A stretch of 64,000 nt of DNA from Psoroptes ovis. Its lineage: Eukaryota; Arthropoda; Arachnida; Sarcoptiformes; Psoroptidae. The translations under genes were made by a program, and so were the position numbers. The notes beneath the pieces are model-generated. The model worked only from the letters and a program-made list of their open reading frames with translations, searched no databases and was not told the DNA's origin. Numbering within the stretch: position 1 is the first letter of the stretch; every line of letters begins with the position of its first letter. Below, one piece after another: positions 1-12,004 of the stretch. The stretch spans positions 806,001-870,000 of the forward strand of contig PQWQ01000002.1 in assembly GCA_002943765.1 (NCBI GenBank), read 5' to 3'.

Positions 1-3000
1 CAAAGCTCAGAAAAAATAAAAATCAGAAAAAAGCTTTTTTCTCCTTTGATGCTTCGATTCATCTTCTGACAACCAACAATTCATCTTTCAAAAATTTAGC
101 CAAAAAAAAAAAAATCCTGAAAAAAGTCAATTTCACTAATTATCAAGTTCAATTATAACTTTAATGTTTTAGTTTAGTTTTTTCTCCTTTCATTCATTCA
201 TTTATCCATTCATTGATTCATTGCATTCAATCATTGAATGTTTCACACCCGAAATTTTCCACTTTGCTCTTTCTAATTTTTCAGCTTGGTTCCACGGAAT
301 ATAATGAAACATCAATTCAAAAATCACAAATGTTTGAAATATTAAAAACAAAAGTTTTCGTTTTTTCTTTTTTGGAGAAAAACAAAAAAAAAAACTAAAA
401 GTCATCGACACACCCCATCGTACGATACAGTAGCTCGGAAAATTATCATCATCTCGATGATCATCGCCATCATCAGCAGCAGCCAACAACAATGACGATG
501 ATAATAATAATAATATTAATGATAATAATCATTATGATTATTATAAATACTTGAACAACAACAATGAGATTTTTAGAAACAAATATTATTATTTCTCTTT
601 CTCTCTCTTTAATTAAAACTGAAACATGACAATGCTTTTAAAAATTACAAATTTTGTGTGTGTATAACATACAATCAAAGGAAAACATTTTGTTGGATAG
701 ATAGAAAAATTAACGGGAAAAATTTCATTTTGTTAAATCATTTTGTATCAATGATAACAATTATTATCATCATTTTTGTTGTATTGTTTTCTAGGTACTT
801 TTACAAAGAGGATGATGAAAAAAATAGAAAAAAAATAAAAACATAATAACAGGGTTTCGCTGCTTCATTCAAAGCTTAATGCTTGCTCAGTTTTTCAATG
901 TTTGATAATTGTTCGAAACACCATTCATTCATTTTTTTTGATTCATTTGTTCATTTCGGAAAAATTTGTTAAATGTGTACGTAAATTAGAAATGAAACAA
1001 AATTTCTCGCTTAAACAACAACAAGAAAATAAAATGAATGGATGAACCAGATGAATCAACTAAAAAATGGTGAGAATTAACAAATGGTCAATCAATGAAT
1101 TGAGATGAAATGAAATAAATTGAAATTATTAGTATTTCTTCCATAAGGATTTCTACACTAATGAAAACATACAATTTCGTTTGAAATACTTTTTTTTTTC
1201 GTTGTTAATAATCAAATGATGATGATGATGATGATCTGAATTCATGGAAATCTAATAATTTTTACTTTCAATTTTCAGTATGTTTCAATGATTGGTGATC
1301 TTTGTACAATTATTTTGGAACTAAAAATGATCACAAATGACCAAAAACAAGAAGCGAAAAAAATTCGACACATCTCAATCAATATGTTATGTTATATTAC
1401 TTCAGGGCAAAGAATTCTCATTTCTCATTTAATTCATTTCTGTTTTTCCATTATTTAATTCAAGTTTCATTTATTTTGGAAAAAAGCTGCTCGGAAATTC
1501 CATCAAATTCCACAAAATTCTGGAGCATCATCATTTGGTTCAGCATCAGCGAAGTAAAAGGAAAAAATCTATAATTTGAAATTTCTAATTACAATGACCA
1601 ATCGATATTTTTCGTTGGTAGAAGAATATTGGAAAAATTCAGGAGCATTTTTGCTCAAATTTTTGCTTTTCTGCCTTCTGGTTAGATTTTGTAGTGTTTT
1701 TTAGCCATTTTTTTCCGTCGTACATTGGCCGGTTATTTTCCAATATTATTATTTGGTAATTTTCGTTGCAATTCTTTGGGTATTTTTCGTTGTTGTTGTT
1801 GTTCCATTTGTCCAACGATATAACGAAAAATAAAATAAAATGGAAAAATAAATAAATAAAATGTCATTTATCATTATGTCGTATTATTGCTTTTTTTATT
1901 TTTCCCTTATTATTCGTTTTTTAGGGGCTTTGTGTGTTTGGTTTTTTTTGCCTGTTTGTTGCTAAAATACAACAAGCAAAATGTGTGCTTTATGGAAAAA
2001 AAGATGCTTTGGTTCGCTTCGTTTGATTTTGTTTTTTTGTGTGTGCTTGCATTGCAAAGCTATTTTTCGATTTTGAGCAATTCAAGAGCTTCAAGTTTTC
2101 ATTGAAGAATTTCTTCCATTTTCGACTTTGAGCCAATATTCTAGATATTCCAGACCAAATATTTCGACATTTGAAGGATTTCTAATGATACCGAAGGACC
2201 AGGTTCAATATATACGAAATCATAAAAAACATTTGAAAAAACAACAGCAGAAATTAGATCTACAATTTTGAATTTGCTACAAATTAACAAATGGAAAAAC
2301 AATACAAACAAGCAAAATTTTTTTTTATAATTTAATTTATGAAAATTGATCAATCAATTATAATGATGATAATAATACAAATATGATGATAGTTTTACTC
2401 TCTGGAAATCATTATTGAAATAATTGGTCGTTTTGGATTGTTGAATGCAAATATATGCAATTCGTATGAAAAAAATAAAACACAAAATTTACATAAAAAC
2501 CATTTGAATATATATTTTATTGATCTAAATCAAACATTATCATTATGATTATTATGCATATAATACGCACATAATACAAATGTCATAAATGATCATTTAT
2601 TGACGGCAGTGGTGGTGGTGATGATGGTGGTTGATAATGATCATTATTATTATTATTACTATTATTATCATCATCATAAGTTTATGGATAAAATTTATGG
2701 ATATTTTCATTTTGTGGTTTTCAAAATATATTTTATTCTATTTTTATATTTTATTTTATTTCATTTTCCATTTTTTTTTGCACTGAAAACCACAAAAACA
2801 TGAAATAATAAATTCATAATAAAACAATACAGTTATAATATCATTATTTGCATATCGTCGTGGATCCTATTGACGACGTTGCATGATCTCTCTCTCTCTT
2901 GGTTTTTTCCAGGGAATTTTTCAATTCATTTGTTTTATTTTCCATTTTTTTTTATTTGAAATTTTTTTCATTCTTCTTCTTCTTTCCCTCAAATACATTC

Positions 3001-5357
3001 AAATTTGTCAACAGACTTATGGTTATTAATAATATTAATACCATTATTGCATCATTGCTATGTTGTTATGAATAATCGAATGAAATGAAAATATTGGGAA
3101 TCATGAAAATGTTGGAATATGTTGGAAATTATCGATAAAACACAGAAAAAAATATTGTTGAATTGAATTATATTGATTTTTTCAAATTCATTCAATTTCA
3201 ATTCATTTCAATTGCAATTGCAATTGACATTTGATGATGAATATTCAATCAATATTCACTGCAAATATGAATTCCATTTGAAGAATAATTTAAAATTATT
3301 AATTCTTTAAAATTCAAATTCAAGGAAATTTTAAAGAAATTCCATGAAAATTTCAATTCAAATCAATCATTTATTCGTTTGTTTTTTTCGTCAAAAAATG
3401 AATTTCAATACAGGGTTTTTTCCTACATTTCATTTCTTCTATTTCGAATTTAAAATGATTTCATTTTATTTTATTAAGAAAAAAATAAGAAAATTTAAAT
3501 TATTATTTTTCTGTTGTTTTTTGATTGATTGACACTTTTGACAATCGAAACTATTCATTTGTCCATTATTATTATTATTATGGTTGTTATTGAATTAAAA
3601 GATGTTTTTCAATGAAATTTTCTTTTTGCATTCATTGATCATTATTATTATAATGATTGCTATCATTATTATTATTTATTAATGAAGAAAAGAAATATTA
3701 ATTTATGTAAATTTTTCTACTTTTCTTATCATTATTTAATTTTAAAAACATTTTCTGAAATGTAAAAAAAACTACTTTTGAAGTTTATCAAGACCGAAAA
3801 CCTCAACAATAATAATCACAAATCAGTGTATGAACACAAACAACTTGTTCAATTTGAGTATTTGATTTGAATAAATCTATTCATTGTGTTTTCAAAATTT
3901 TTGAATGTAATTTTGAATATAATTTTCATATTTGAATAAATTACAAAATCATTTTTTGGTTAGTAAAAAGAAAAGAAATGTAATTTGCATCAAATATCAC
4001 TATTATCAAACTATTTTCAAATATTCAAACAAGAAAAAATACAAAAAGGCAACAAAACAAAACAATTCCCCAAAGACATGTCTAAGTCTAATCAAAAAAA
4101 AATCAAAATGTGGTCATTGATATCTTTGAATCATTTCTTTCAAAGCAATATTCAACAAAATAATTGCAATAAACGATTGAAATCAATAAATTTGAATAAT
4201 TTTGAATACAATTTAAATAAAAATTCATTAAATACGAAGAATATTCCTTTGCTTCAAACGAATTGATCAATGAATGAATGAATCCATGAGGAAAATAGAC
4301 GCTTGCGTGAATCTATTTGAATGAATGAATGAATGAAAAATTTGCATAAAATTTTCCAGGTAAGAACTGAACTTAAATGAAATGAAATGTCAGTTTGTTT
4401 TCTTTCAAATTTTTATTTAAATTTGAAAAAAATCAAATGATGGGCTGTTTTCCAGCGATGATGATGATCATCATCATCGACAACATTATGATGTGATGTG
4501 ATGTGCTATGTAAGCATTTACGTAAATTTTCTTTTTCATCAAAAAAAGCATTGATGTGTGCAATTATGCTGTAATGTTGATGTATATCGCTCTGTGCATT
4601 CATGTATTTTCAATATAACATTGCATAGGTAGTATTTTAAAATTATGACCATTTGAAATTTGAAAAAAAAGATAGTAATTTTGGGCGGTTCTTTCGGTGA
4701 ATATATTGGCTTGGAAAAATTGAAAAATTCAAAATCAAACGAAAAACATTTCAAATTCTTTTTCCACCGAAATTTTTGAAATTTTCACCCGAGAAAACAT
4801 TGAAATTCACCAAAATTCTAATTAAATTTTTTTCGCCATTCAATATATTTGAAGAATTTTCAATAATTTTTCCATTTTTTCCAGCCAAAAAATAATTCTG
4901 GAAAATATGAAATTTTGAAAAATATCATAGGAACACACACACAATCAGCAACAACGGCAACAACGATGGAAAAAATATAAAACATTTACCCAACAGAAAA
5001 AAAACCATAGCATCTGAAATATACCGGAAAAATCATATTAATCATTTTGCTTTGCAAATTTTCATTTTTTTGCGAATACAAAATTTTCAATTTTCAAAAT
5101 TCATATATTCATACACATTGAGATAGCGATTGTAAGCTAAATTATTAAAGTGAATTAACAAACAAGCATAAACCAAAAGCCAAAAGCCAGAGAATCGCGA
5201 AAGAAAGATGGAATAATAATAAATATGAACGGAATTTGATCCGTGTAATATTTTTTATCCCAAATTTTTCCATATTTTCTGTCCAAATTTTACATTCATT
5301 CATGATATAAATTCAATAATAATAATGGATTTATTAACGAAGAAAAATAGAGATATA
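1..5357. other. Intergenic, low-complexity AT-rich DNA
   Basis: No supportable gene is seen. All open frames here are short and consist of Phe/Lys/Asn/Ile-rich translations of A/T runs or triplet repeats. The stretch holds small microsatellites: (ATG)n at about 1216-1235, a (TTA/TTG)n-type run at about 2642-2678, and (TGAA)n around 4264-4283 and 4320-4336. It also holds a 20-bp palindrome made of CAATTG units at 3208-3227 and a 24-bp GAT/ATC palindrome at 4456-4479. Unannotated introns, UTRs or regulatory DNA cannot be excluded by eye. Confidence 0.6.
4456..4479. repeat. Perfect 24-bp GAT/ATC triplet palindrome
   Basis: Four GAT-type triplets run directly into four ATC-type triplets around a central GATC, and the 24 bases equal their own reverse complement. 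It is one of several such junctions in the window (see 34093, 36451, 37637, 42751, 48477). It could extrude a hairpin. It probably arose by expansion of an inverted microsatellite, and no function is implied. Confidence 0.85.
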
Positions 5358-5437
5358 TTAGGTTGTCCGGAAAATTCATTCCGCTCAATCAATAGAGTTG
5401 CTCATGAAAATCGGCAACAACTTTCCGGACAGCCTGA
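5358..5437 (-). mobile_element. Mariner-type MITE copy 1 (80 bp)
   Basis: The ends are TTAGGTTGTCCGGAAAATTC and the inverse-matching CAACTTTCCGGACAGCCTGA. The element is flanked by TA on both sides (5356-5357 and 5438-5439), the target duplication expected for Tc1/mariner transposition. Its core reads as the reverse complement of the core of the majority copies (the CTCTATTGATTAAGCGGAATG segment), so this copy is inverted relative to them. It is too short to encode a transposase and must have been moved in trans. Confidence 0.85.
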
Positions 5438-5724
5438 TAGTAAATATGATATAATCTTTAATATGAAAAATGATATACTTTTTTTCGGGGATATTTTTCA
5501 AATTTTTTATTTTTTAGGCTTCATTTTTGTTTAATTGTGACTAGAATTTTTTATCCGCAGAATTTTGTTGGTTCAAAATACATTCATACATTGAAAAACA
5601 AAAATAATAATCATTTGATTTTTTGTCATTGCATATGGCATTATTAATACATTGGAATCGTATGAAAAATATGTTTCATTTATTTTCTTGTTTCGCGTTG
5701 TAATAATATCTTCATTTTTATATA

Positions 5725-5805
5725 ATGGGCTGTCCGAAAAGTTCTTGCCGATTTTTGAATAAGCATTTCATTGATTTATACGTTTAGACTTTTCGGACAA
5801 CTTAA
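5725..5805 (+). mobile_element. Mariner-type MITE copy 2 (divergent, 81 bp)
   Basis: It starts GGGCTGTCCGAAAAGTTC and ends GACTTTTCGGACAACTTAA, with TA on both sides (5723-5724 and 5806-5807). The middle differs from the majority copies: it keeps a CATTGATTTA segment but not the GATTAAGCGGAATG block. It is an older or sister-lineage member, lying only about 290 bp from copy 1. Confidence 0.75.
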
Positions 5806-7865
5806 TATTTTACAATGCTGCGATATCATAATTAAATTGTATTTGAAATTTCATATTGAACCAGAGAAAAATGGTTCAAATTATTCTTGTTTTTTTTGTC
5901 GTAGAATTCTGCGAATTCGAGCTTTATTTTCAATTTTTTTCATGGAAAAAATATTGTTTTCTTCCAATTATTTCGTCCAAATATTTTGCATGAAACACAA
6001 CACACAAAGCTAATCGATAATTAATTAAATTTTTATTTTATTGTTATTGTTGCTTGAAAATCAATCTAAAATTGTTCTTTTAATTTCTTCCATTGTCCAG
6101 CTTGAAACCTAAATTCTGAGCCAAATTTTTTCTTTTTGGGCCAAATGCTAGTATTTCGTTTATATTATTAGCCTTAAATTAAATTGTGAAATTCATTTTC
6201 GAAATAACAAAAAAGCAAAAAAAACAATTTGTTGGTTCAATTTTGCTATAATTCATTGATGTGAAACAAAAAAAAAACTGTTAACTTTGAATCAAATTAA
6301 TCAAATGCCTACGAAATTGGATGTATAAGAAATAATAAGAAAGAATTTAAAAGAAATTTCGTTTTTTCTTAGTTTAGTTTTTTCATTTGTCGTATTTTTT
6401 CAATCAATTTGAAATTTGGAAATTGTTACATACAAAGCATAAAAAACAAAACAGAAAAAAACAAACAAAACATCCGATTTTGATGTAATTTATTTATATT
6501 TTTCCACTTTCATTGTGTTGTATTGTTATTTCATAGGATTCAGCTGGTTGTTTTTCGTTTTTGCTTTGTTTTGACAAATTAAATTGAATTAAAATGAATT
6601 GGACAACAATGAGAAAAATAGAAAAAAATACCAGCAACTACAACAGCAAATGTTGCTGTTACTCGGGCTAAATATAATCCAATTGAAATTGAAATATTAG
6701 AAAAATACAAAAAAAATTCTGGTAACAAGTTTTTTGTTTATTTTCATTTGATTCTTATTATTCTATTTGTTTTCATTGAAAATAAAGCAAAGAAAATTCT
6801 TGAAAATGAATTAATTTCTTTTTGTTTTTTTTTCATTTCTTCAATGGTACCGTCGTATTTGGTTGAAAATACATTGAAAATAGTGGAGCTCAAAGCATAG
6901 AAAAATATCCAACAGTTTTTGCGGATGTTGTGTGTACCATCATAGTGAAACGATGATGATGGTCAACGAATTGAATGGAAAATGTAAAATGAACAAATGG
7001 AATAAAATAAGAGAAAAAATACCGAAATTTTTTTTTTGGATCAAGATTTATGAGTGGTAATTTTTCTTCCATGCTTTCTTCCCAAAAACACCAAATGATG
7101 TTGTTGTTGTTGTGCAAATATTATACATTTATTTACGAAATAATATTAAGAAAATTACAAATTACATTCACAGAGAAAAAAAGGAAGAAATTTGATTTGG
7201 ATTTGAGTTTGAAAAATAAAAAAAGATTTGAAGCCAAATAAAATGAAATAAGAAATAAAATAATGAAAATCCATCTGAAAATTGGATTTTTTCTAATTTT
7301 CATTTTGTACCATTTTCACTTCAAATAAGAAAGCTGAAAAAAAGCTGTGATCAACTAAAGCATTGAATTGAATCGTTTATTGTTGATGATGATGATGATA
7401 ATAATCATTCAGCCATATCATCAATAATCAGATGTGTATTTCGTCTTTGTCTTTTTCTATTTTTTTTTTCATTTCAATTTAATTCTTAAAAATGAAACAA
7501 AAAGACAAATTAAAATCAATTGATTAATGATTAATTTAAGTGAATGAAGAACAAAAAAGAAAAAAAAATTGAAATAATATAAAATGATCGATTGATTGAT
7601 TGATTTTGGCTGGCTGACTGGCTGGTTGGTTGGCTGACTCCGAATGAAATAGTTGTCAATTAAAATTAATCAATTGATTGAATTTGTGAAAAACAATGTG
7701 ATCATTTTCTAAATGAACAAAGAAGCAAAAAAAAAAAAAAAAAAATATCAACAAATTTTATAAAATTTCTCTCATATTGAAGCCAATAAGTTTTAACATT
7801 GTAAATGAATTTAATATTTTACAAATATTGTTAATAATATAAAAAATGAAATAATAAATCATTTT
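5806..7865. other. Intergenic, low-complexity AT-rich DNA
   Basis: No gene is seen. The sequence is A/T homopolymer-rich. A short run of (TTGA)n followed by a (TGGC)n-like minisatellite lies at about 7588-7640. A poly-A tract lies at about 7728-7745, shortly before the copia insertion site. Open frames are short and compositionally trivial. Confidence 0.6.
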
Positions 7866-7870
7866 GAAAC
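7866..7870. repeat. Target-site duplication of the copia element, left copy
   Basis: GAAAC lies directly outside the left LTR, and the same five bases follow the right LTR at 12000-12004. A 5-bp duplication is what copia integrases usually make, and it marks this as a real insertion. Confidence 0.9.
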
Positions 7871-7999
7871 TGTCAGTACAAGTGCTTTTTTACAACTGAT
7901 TTTTTATTTACAGCTATTTACACTTGAGCGATGCTCGAATAATAAAAATGTTTTTAACAAAAAAGGACCGTTCATATAGTGCAGGTCCACATTCTAACA
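7871..7999 (-). repeat. Copia 3' LTR (129 bp)
   Basis: Direct repeat of 11869-11999, beginning TGTCAG and ending CTAACA on the plus strand, so TG...CA in both orientations. In element orientation it carries a TATATGAACGG stretch near its start and an AATAAAA string, plausible promoter and poly(A) signals for such a short LTR. It lacks one AT dinucleotide found in the other LTR. Confidence 0.95.
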
Positions 8000-8008
8000 C
8001 CTCCCCCT
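8000..8008 (-). other. Polypurine tract of the copia element
   Basis: AGGGGGAGG on the minus strand directly abuts the 3' LTR. This all-purine string is the expected primer for plus-strand DNA synthesis during reverse transcription. Confidence 0.8.
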
Positions 8009-8017
8009 GGACCTGGA

Positions 8018-11000
8018 CTAAATGAACAAATTCAAATTTTTACAAATTTTATCAAATGGGTTCTTGGGATTTGTCTTCGTCAAGAAATCCGCCAATTGAT
8101 CTTCTGTTGAAATATATTCGATTTCGATTTCGCCACATGTAACTCGATCCTGTACGAAATGGTACTTGACATCCAGATGTTTCACCCTGGTTCCAGCTTT
8201 CACCATATTAATACAGGGTTGGTTGTCCTCGTAGACCCGGATCGGTGTAAAATCTCCAAAACCAATTTCCGTCAATAAGTTCTTAACTCCCAGGACCGTA
8301 GAACACCCGAATGCTAACGCAACATATTCAGCCTCTCCACTCGATGTGCTAACAGTTGGTTGCTTCTTACTATACCATGATACTACAGATCCAAAGAGTG
8401 TCACCAGGATTCCAGACTGCGACTTCCTCGATTCTTCATCAGAACCGAAATCTGAATCGGCGTACAGTACCAAACCTTTATCATTCCATACCCCAAGTTT
8501 CAGACGATAATCAATTGTTGATACCAAGTATCGCAACACTTGACAGGCAAGTGTCCATAATAGTTCACTTGGTCTCTCTAGAAATCTTGAAAGGATTGAC
8601 ACTGATGCCAGGATATCAGGTCTGGTAACATTAGCAATATACAACAATGATCCAATCAAGCTTCTAATCGGTCTCTGGCAGTTTCCATCAGCTTCCACTT
8701 TGTACAATACCTCAACACCGGATTGTAATGGCTTTTTCACTCTTTTACAATCACCAAGATTGTATCGATTGGCCAGTTCCGCAATGCAGTCCCTCTGGTC
8801 CAACGAATAATAATCGCCATCCTTTTTAATGTTGATGCCAAGAAATCTCTTTACAAGTCCCATATCATGAATCTTTATTTTCGCACTCAGTAGGTGGATC
8901 ACATCTTCAATCAACCGGTGTTCTAGACTCATCACTAGGATATCATCGACATACACGAGTAGATAAATATTCTTCTTCCAAAACAAACACGCTTCCACTT
9001 TGGACACTCTAAATCCATCACTGGCCAAAATTTCGTTAAGACATCCATTCCATACTCTGGGAGCTTGTTTCAATCCATAAAGGCTTTTGTTAAGTTTCCA
9101 TAATTTTCCTTGCCTTTTCAATGGTTCTGGCGGATCAATAAAAACGGTCTCATTGAGTGTACCATTAAGGAACGCCGTTTTCACATCTAGGTGATGAACC
9201 AACCAGCCATACTTGGCAGCCAGCGTTAACATTATTCTAAGAGAAGACTTATCACACACTGGAGCAAAGGTCTCCTCGTAATCAATACCGTAGACCTGAG
9301 AAAAGCCTTTCGCCACCAATCTCGCTTTTCGCCTGGTAACCATCCCTTGCTCATCTTTCTTCTCTGCGAATACCCATCTTGATCCAATCGCCTTCTGTCC
9401 AATATCATCTACTTCTTCATAAACATTATGCTCTTTCAACGATTCGCTTTCTTCCAGTATGGCTTGATTCCAATCTGATGCAAACCGTGATTGCATAGCC
9501 TCACTAAACGTAGATGGTATATCACTTTTGGAACATTTCGCAGCTAGTCCCATAGGACGACAATAATCATGATCCGTAGGTGCGTCTGGAATACTCCATC
9601 CGCATTCGTTCACATTAGCATTCAAATTAGATAAATCATAACGCTGATCTTCATAAATTTTGACATTACGGCTGTTGATTAGCTTATCTGTTTGTGGATT
9701 GTACAATACGAAATATTTTTCAGTTTGACCCACGAGAATGGCTGGAACGGATTTCTTCGACAATTTATTCGCTGGTCGATCAAGTAACACCATACTGAGA
9801 CTTCCAAACATTTTCACTCCATTATATGGTGATTTACGGCCGAAGAACACTTCATAAGGAATTCGATTTCCGATTGCCTTGGATGGAATTCTGTTCAAAA
9901 TATAGATGGAATGTTGAACAGCATATGGCCACAATTTCATTGGCAACCCTTTCTCATTGATCATACATCTGGCCATGGCATTTATAGTTTGATTCCTTCT
10001 TTCACTGATTCCATTTTGTTCTGGGCAATACGGTGCGGTGGCCACAATTTCGATTCCCTTACTATTACAATAATTTACAAACTCTTCTGACCGATATTCT
10101 TTTGCGTTGTCCGACACAAAACTTTTCACTCTTCGACCAGTTTGGTTTTCCGCCCATTCTACGAAATTACTGAATGCTCGAGTTATCTCTGATCGAGCCT
10201 TGATTACCATCAATTGACACAGTCTAGATTTTTCGTCGATGAACGTCACAAAATATTTATAACCATGATGACCAGTTGGAAATGGTCCGCACACATCACT
10301 GTAAATTCTTCCCAATATTTCATCTGTACTCGGCAATACATTTTCAAAATTCTTGCGGCGCATCTTGTTCTCATCACAAACTCTGCACGTTGAATGATTC
10401 TCGTTGATTCCAAGGGCATTCAATTTATCATATCCACAATGACCTAATCGTTGATGCCATGAGATGTTGGCCACATAATCACCCACTGGAACAAGAATTT
10501 CAAAAAGGTCGTTGGAATTCTTTTTCGCTACCATGACAATACAGGAGTTTGAATATATCAATGCACGATCACCATGGAATCTCACATCATAGCCATCCTT
10601 TGTCAATTTCGAGACAGATATCAGGTTACAGGTCAAATTAGGGGCATATAACACATTCGATAATCTGGTGGTTATTAAATCACCTGACACATGACATTTC
10701 AGATTTACTATACCAATACCGACAACATCGACACGATCACCCGACGAACTGACTATTTGTGATGAGAACTTTTCAAGACTGACAAAACCAGATTTGTTAT
10801 TCGTTGCATGGACATTGGCTCCACTATCCAGCAGCCACAACTTTGGATTACAAACTCGAGAAATAATGTTGGCACAGAAATAAAAAGTAGAATCATTTTT
10901 ATTCACAACATTATCACAAATCTCATTATTGTTTGAAGAAGTGTCACAATTATTCATATTGGCATAATTAGTTTTTTTCACATTCATATTTGTTTTACAA

Positions 11001-11695
11001 AATTTCATAATATGCCCAAGTCGTCCACATCGAAAACATTTGACAAATCTGCTCTGGTTCTTAGCTACCATTGCCACATTACGCTTGGGCTCTTCTTTGG
11101 CAGCTTCCTTCTCCAACATGCTGAAACGTGCCCGAATATCGCTCATGGCTCGACCAATGGTTTTCTCTTTAGATGACAATTCAGCGAAGCCCAAAATTAT
11201 TGATTCGAACTGGCTGTAATCAACATGGGCCATGACGAAGCTACTCACAAAGTCTTCGGGCAGGCTGGAACCAGTCATCGACTGCCACTGCATGAATTTG
11301 TTGACCATCTTCGATGCATCCTCAGCATTCCTTACAGGTTCAAATCGGCTGAGTGACAGCAATGCTTCTTTTTTCACAGATTTTGAAAATCGTTGGTAAG
11401 CATTGTTCCATGCCTCATATGCTGTGTCAGCTTTGATGAACAAATAATCAAATTCATCTTCTACATTCAATTCCAGAATTTGTAATGCCAGATCGTCCAT
11501 ACGTTTTTCATCTTCAATTTCGATATTCATATATCTTTCGATTGCTTGGACCACATTGTGTCTTTTTAATATTCGCTTAATACGAATAGACCATTCAGCA
11601 TAATTGCTTTCATTCAACTTAATTGTTTGCATCAATTTTACATCATATTTCAAAACTTCAAGAACTTTTTTCTTGGACGCCATTTTTATTGCCAA
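8018..11695 (-). CDS. Copia-type gag-pol polyprotein (intact, 1225 aa)
   Basis: A single frame from ATG at 11695 to TAG at 8018. Order of domains: a gag region (about 20-210); a CCHC zinc knuckle (C220, C223, H228, C233); an aspartic protease with DSGA at D290; an integrase with a zinc-binding H414/H419/C437/C440 motif and a catalytic D467, D529, E565 triad (35 residues between D529 and E565); reverse transcriptase (about 770-1000) with YVDD at 915-918; and RNase H (about 1075-1200) with D1080, the GEAEY motif at 1120-1124 and D1157. No stop or frameshift interrupts it, and every catalytic residue looked for is present. The protein would assemble virus-like particles and copy and integrate the element. 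The length is slightly below that of Drosophila copia (roughly 1400 aa). Activity is inferred, not shown. Confidence 0.95.
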   Translation of the reverse strand: MAIKMASKKKVLEVLKYDVKLMQTIKLNESNYAEWSIRIKRILKRHNVVQAIERYMNIEIEDEKRMDDLALQILELNVEDEFDYLFIKADTAYEAWNNAYQRFSKSVKKEALLSLSRFEPVRNAEDASKMVNKFMQWQSMTGSSLPEDFVSSFVMAHVDYSQFESIILGFAELSSKEKTIGRAMSDIRARFSMLEKEAAKEEPKRNVAMVAKNQSRFVKCFRCGRLGHIMKFCKTNMNVKKTNYANMNNCDTSSNNNEICDNVVNKNDSTFYFCANIISRVCNPKLWLLDSGANVHATNNKSGFVSLEKFSSQIVSSSGDRVDVVGIGIVNLKCHVSGDLITTRLSNVLYAPNLTCNLISVSKLTKDGYDVRFHGDRALIYSNSCIVMVAKKNSNDLFEILVPVGDYVANISWHQRLGHCGYDKLNALGINENHSTCRVCDENKMRRKNFENVLPSTDEILGRIYSDVCGPFPTGHHGYKYFVTFIDEKSRLCQLMVIKARSEITRAFSNFVEWAENQTGRRVKSFVSDNAKEYRSEEFVNYCNSKGIEIVATAPYCPEQNGISERRNQTINAMARCMINEKGLPMKLWPYAVQHSIYILNRIPSKAIGNRIPYEVFFGRKSPYNGVKMFGSLSMVLLDRPANKLSKKSVPAILVGQTEKYFVLYNPQTDKLINSRNVKIYEDQRYDLSNLNANVNECGWSIPDAPTDHDYCRPMGLAAKCSKSDIPSTFSEAMQSRFASDWNQAILEESESLKEHNVYEEVDDIGQKAIGSRWVFAEKKDEQGMVTRRKARLVAKGFSQVYGIDYEETFAPVCDKSSLRIMLTLAAKYGWLVHHLDVKTAFLNGTLNETVFIDPPEPLKRQGKLWKLNKSLYGLKQAPRVWNGCLNEILASDGFRVSKVEACLFWKKNIYLLVYVDDILVMSLEHRLIEDVIHLLSAKIKIHDMGLVKRFLGINIKKDGDYYSLDQRDCIAELANRYNLGDCKRVKKPLQSGVEVLYKVEADGNCQRPIRSLIGSLLYIANVTRPDILASVSILSRFLERPSELLWTLACQVLRYLVSTIDYRLKLGVWNDKGLVLYADSDFGSDEESRKSQSGILVTLFGSVVSWYSKKQPTVSTSSGEAEYVALAFGCSTVLGVKNLLTEIGFGDFTPIRVYEDNQPCINMVKAGTRVKHLDVKYHFVQDRVTCGEIEIEYISTEDQLADFLTKTNPKNPFDKICKNLNLFI

Positions 11696-11868
11696 TCAAA
11701 AAATTGCCAAAGAACAATATTTTTCTGAAAAAACAATACCAAAGAATATAATAACCGCAGATTTATTCACAAATAAAAAAACACGAGAAAAAAATTGACA
11801 ATAACCGTTGATTAACAAAAAACACAAAAAAAACCGTTGAAAAAATATAGCCACTGGTGCTGATAACG
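11696..11868 (-). other. Leader between copia 5' LTR and gag start
   Basis: These 173 bp separate the 5' LTR from the gag-pol ATG in element orientation. The primer-binding site should be at the LTR-proximal edge. The sequence there, TTATCAGCACCAGTGG on the minus strand, may pair with an internal tRNA segment as in some copia elements, but I cannot name the tRNA. Confidence 0.55.
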
Positions 11869-11999
11869 TGTCAGTACAAGTGCTTTTTTACAACTGATTT
11901 TTTATTTACAGCTATTTACACTTGAGCGATGCTCGAATAATAAAAATATGTTTTTAACAAAAAAGGACCGTTCATATAGTGCAGGTCCACATTCTAACA
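11869..11999 (-). repeat. Copia 5' LTR (131 bp)
   Basis: Direct repeat of the left LTR with one additional AT dinucleotide near 11947. In element orientation it starts TGTTAGAATGTGG and ends GTACTGACA. At about 130 bp it is short for a copia LTR yet must hold the promoter and poly(A) signal. Confidence 0.95.
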
Positions 12000-12004
12000 G
12001 AAAC
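12000..12004. repeat. Target-site duplication of the copia element, right copy
   Basis: GAAAC directly follows the right LTR and matches 7866-7870. Confidence 0.9.

Larger units (their letters stand above)
7871..11999 (-). mobile_element. Complete Ty1/copia LTR retrotransposon (4129 bp)
   Basis: The element reads on the minus strand: 5' LTR 11869-11999, leader, one gag-pol frame at 8018-11695, a polypurine tract AGGGGGAGG at 8000-8008, then the 3' LTR 7871-7999. Both LTRs run TG...CA, and the insertion is flanked by GAAAC duplications. The LTRs are identical apart from a 2-bp AT insertion in the right one, which implies a recent insertion. The domain order (integrase before reverse transcriptase) identifies copia rather than gypsy. 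A primer-binding site should lie just inside the 5' LTR near 11855-11868, but I could not assign a matching tRNA. Confidence 0.95.

Noticed and set aside
5325..5534. 69-codon plus-strand frame
   Set aside because: Its only non-trivial part is the translation of the MITE at 5358-5437.
8356..8628. 90-codon plus-strand open frame inside the copia element
   Set aside because: Antisense shadow of the RNase H/RT region of gag-pol.
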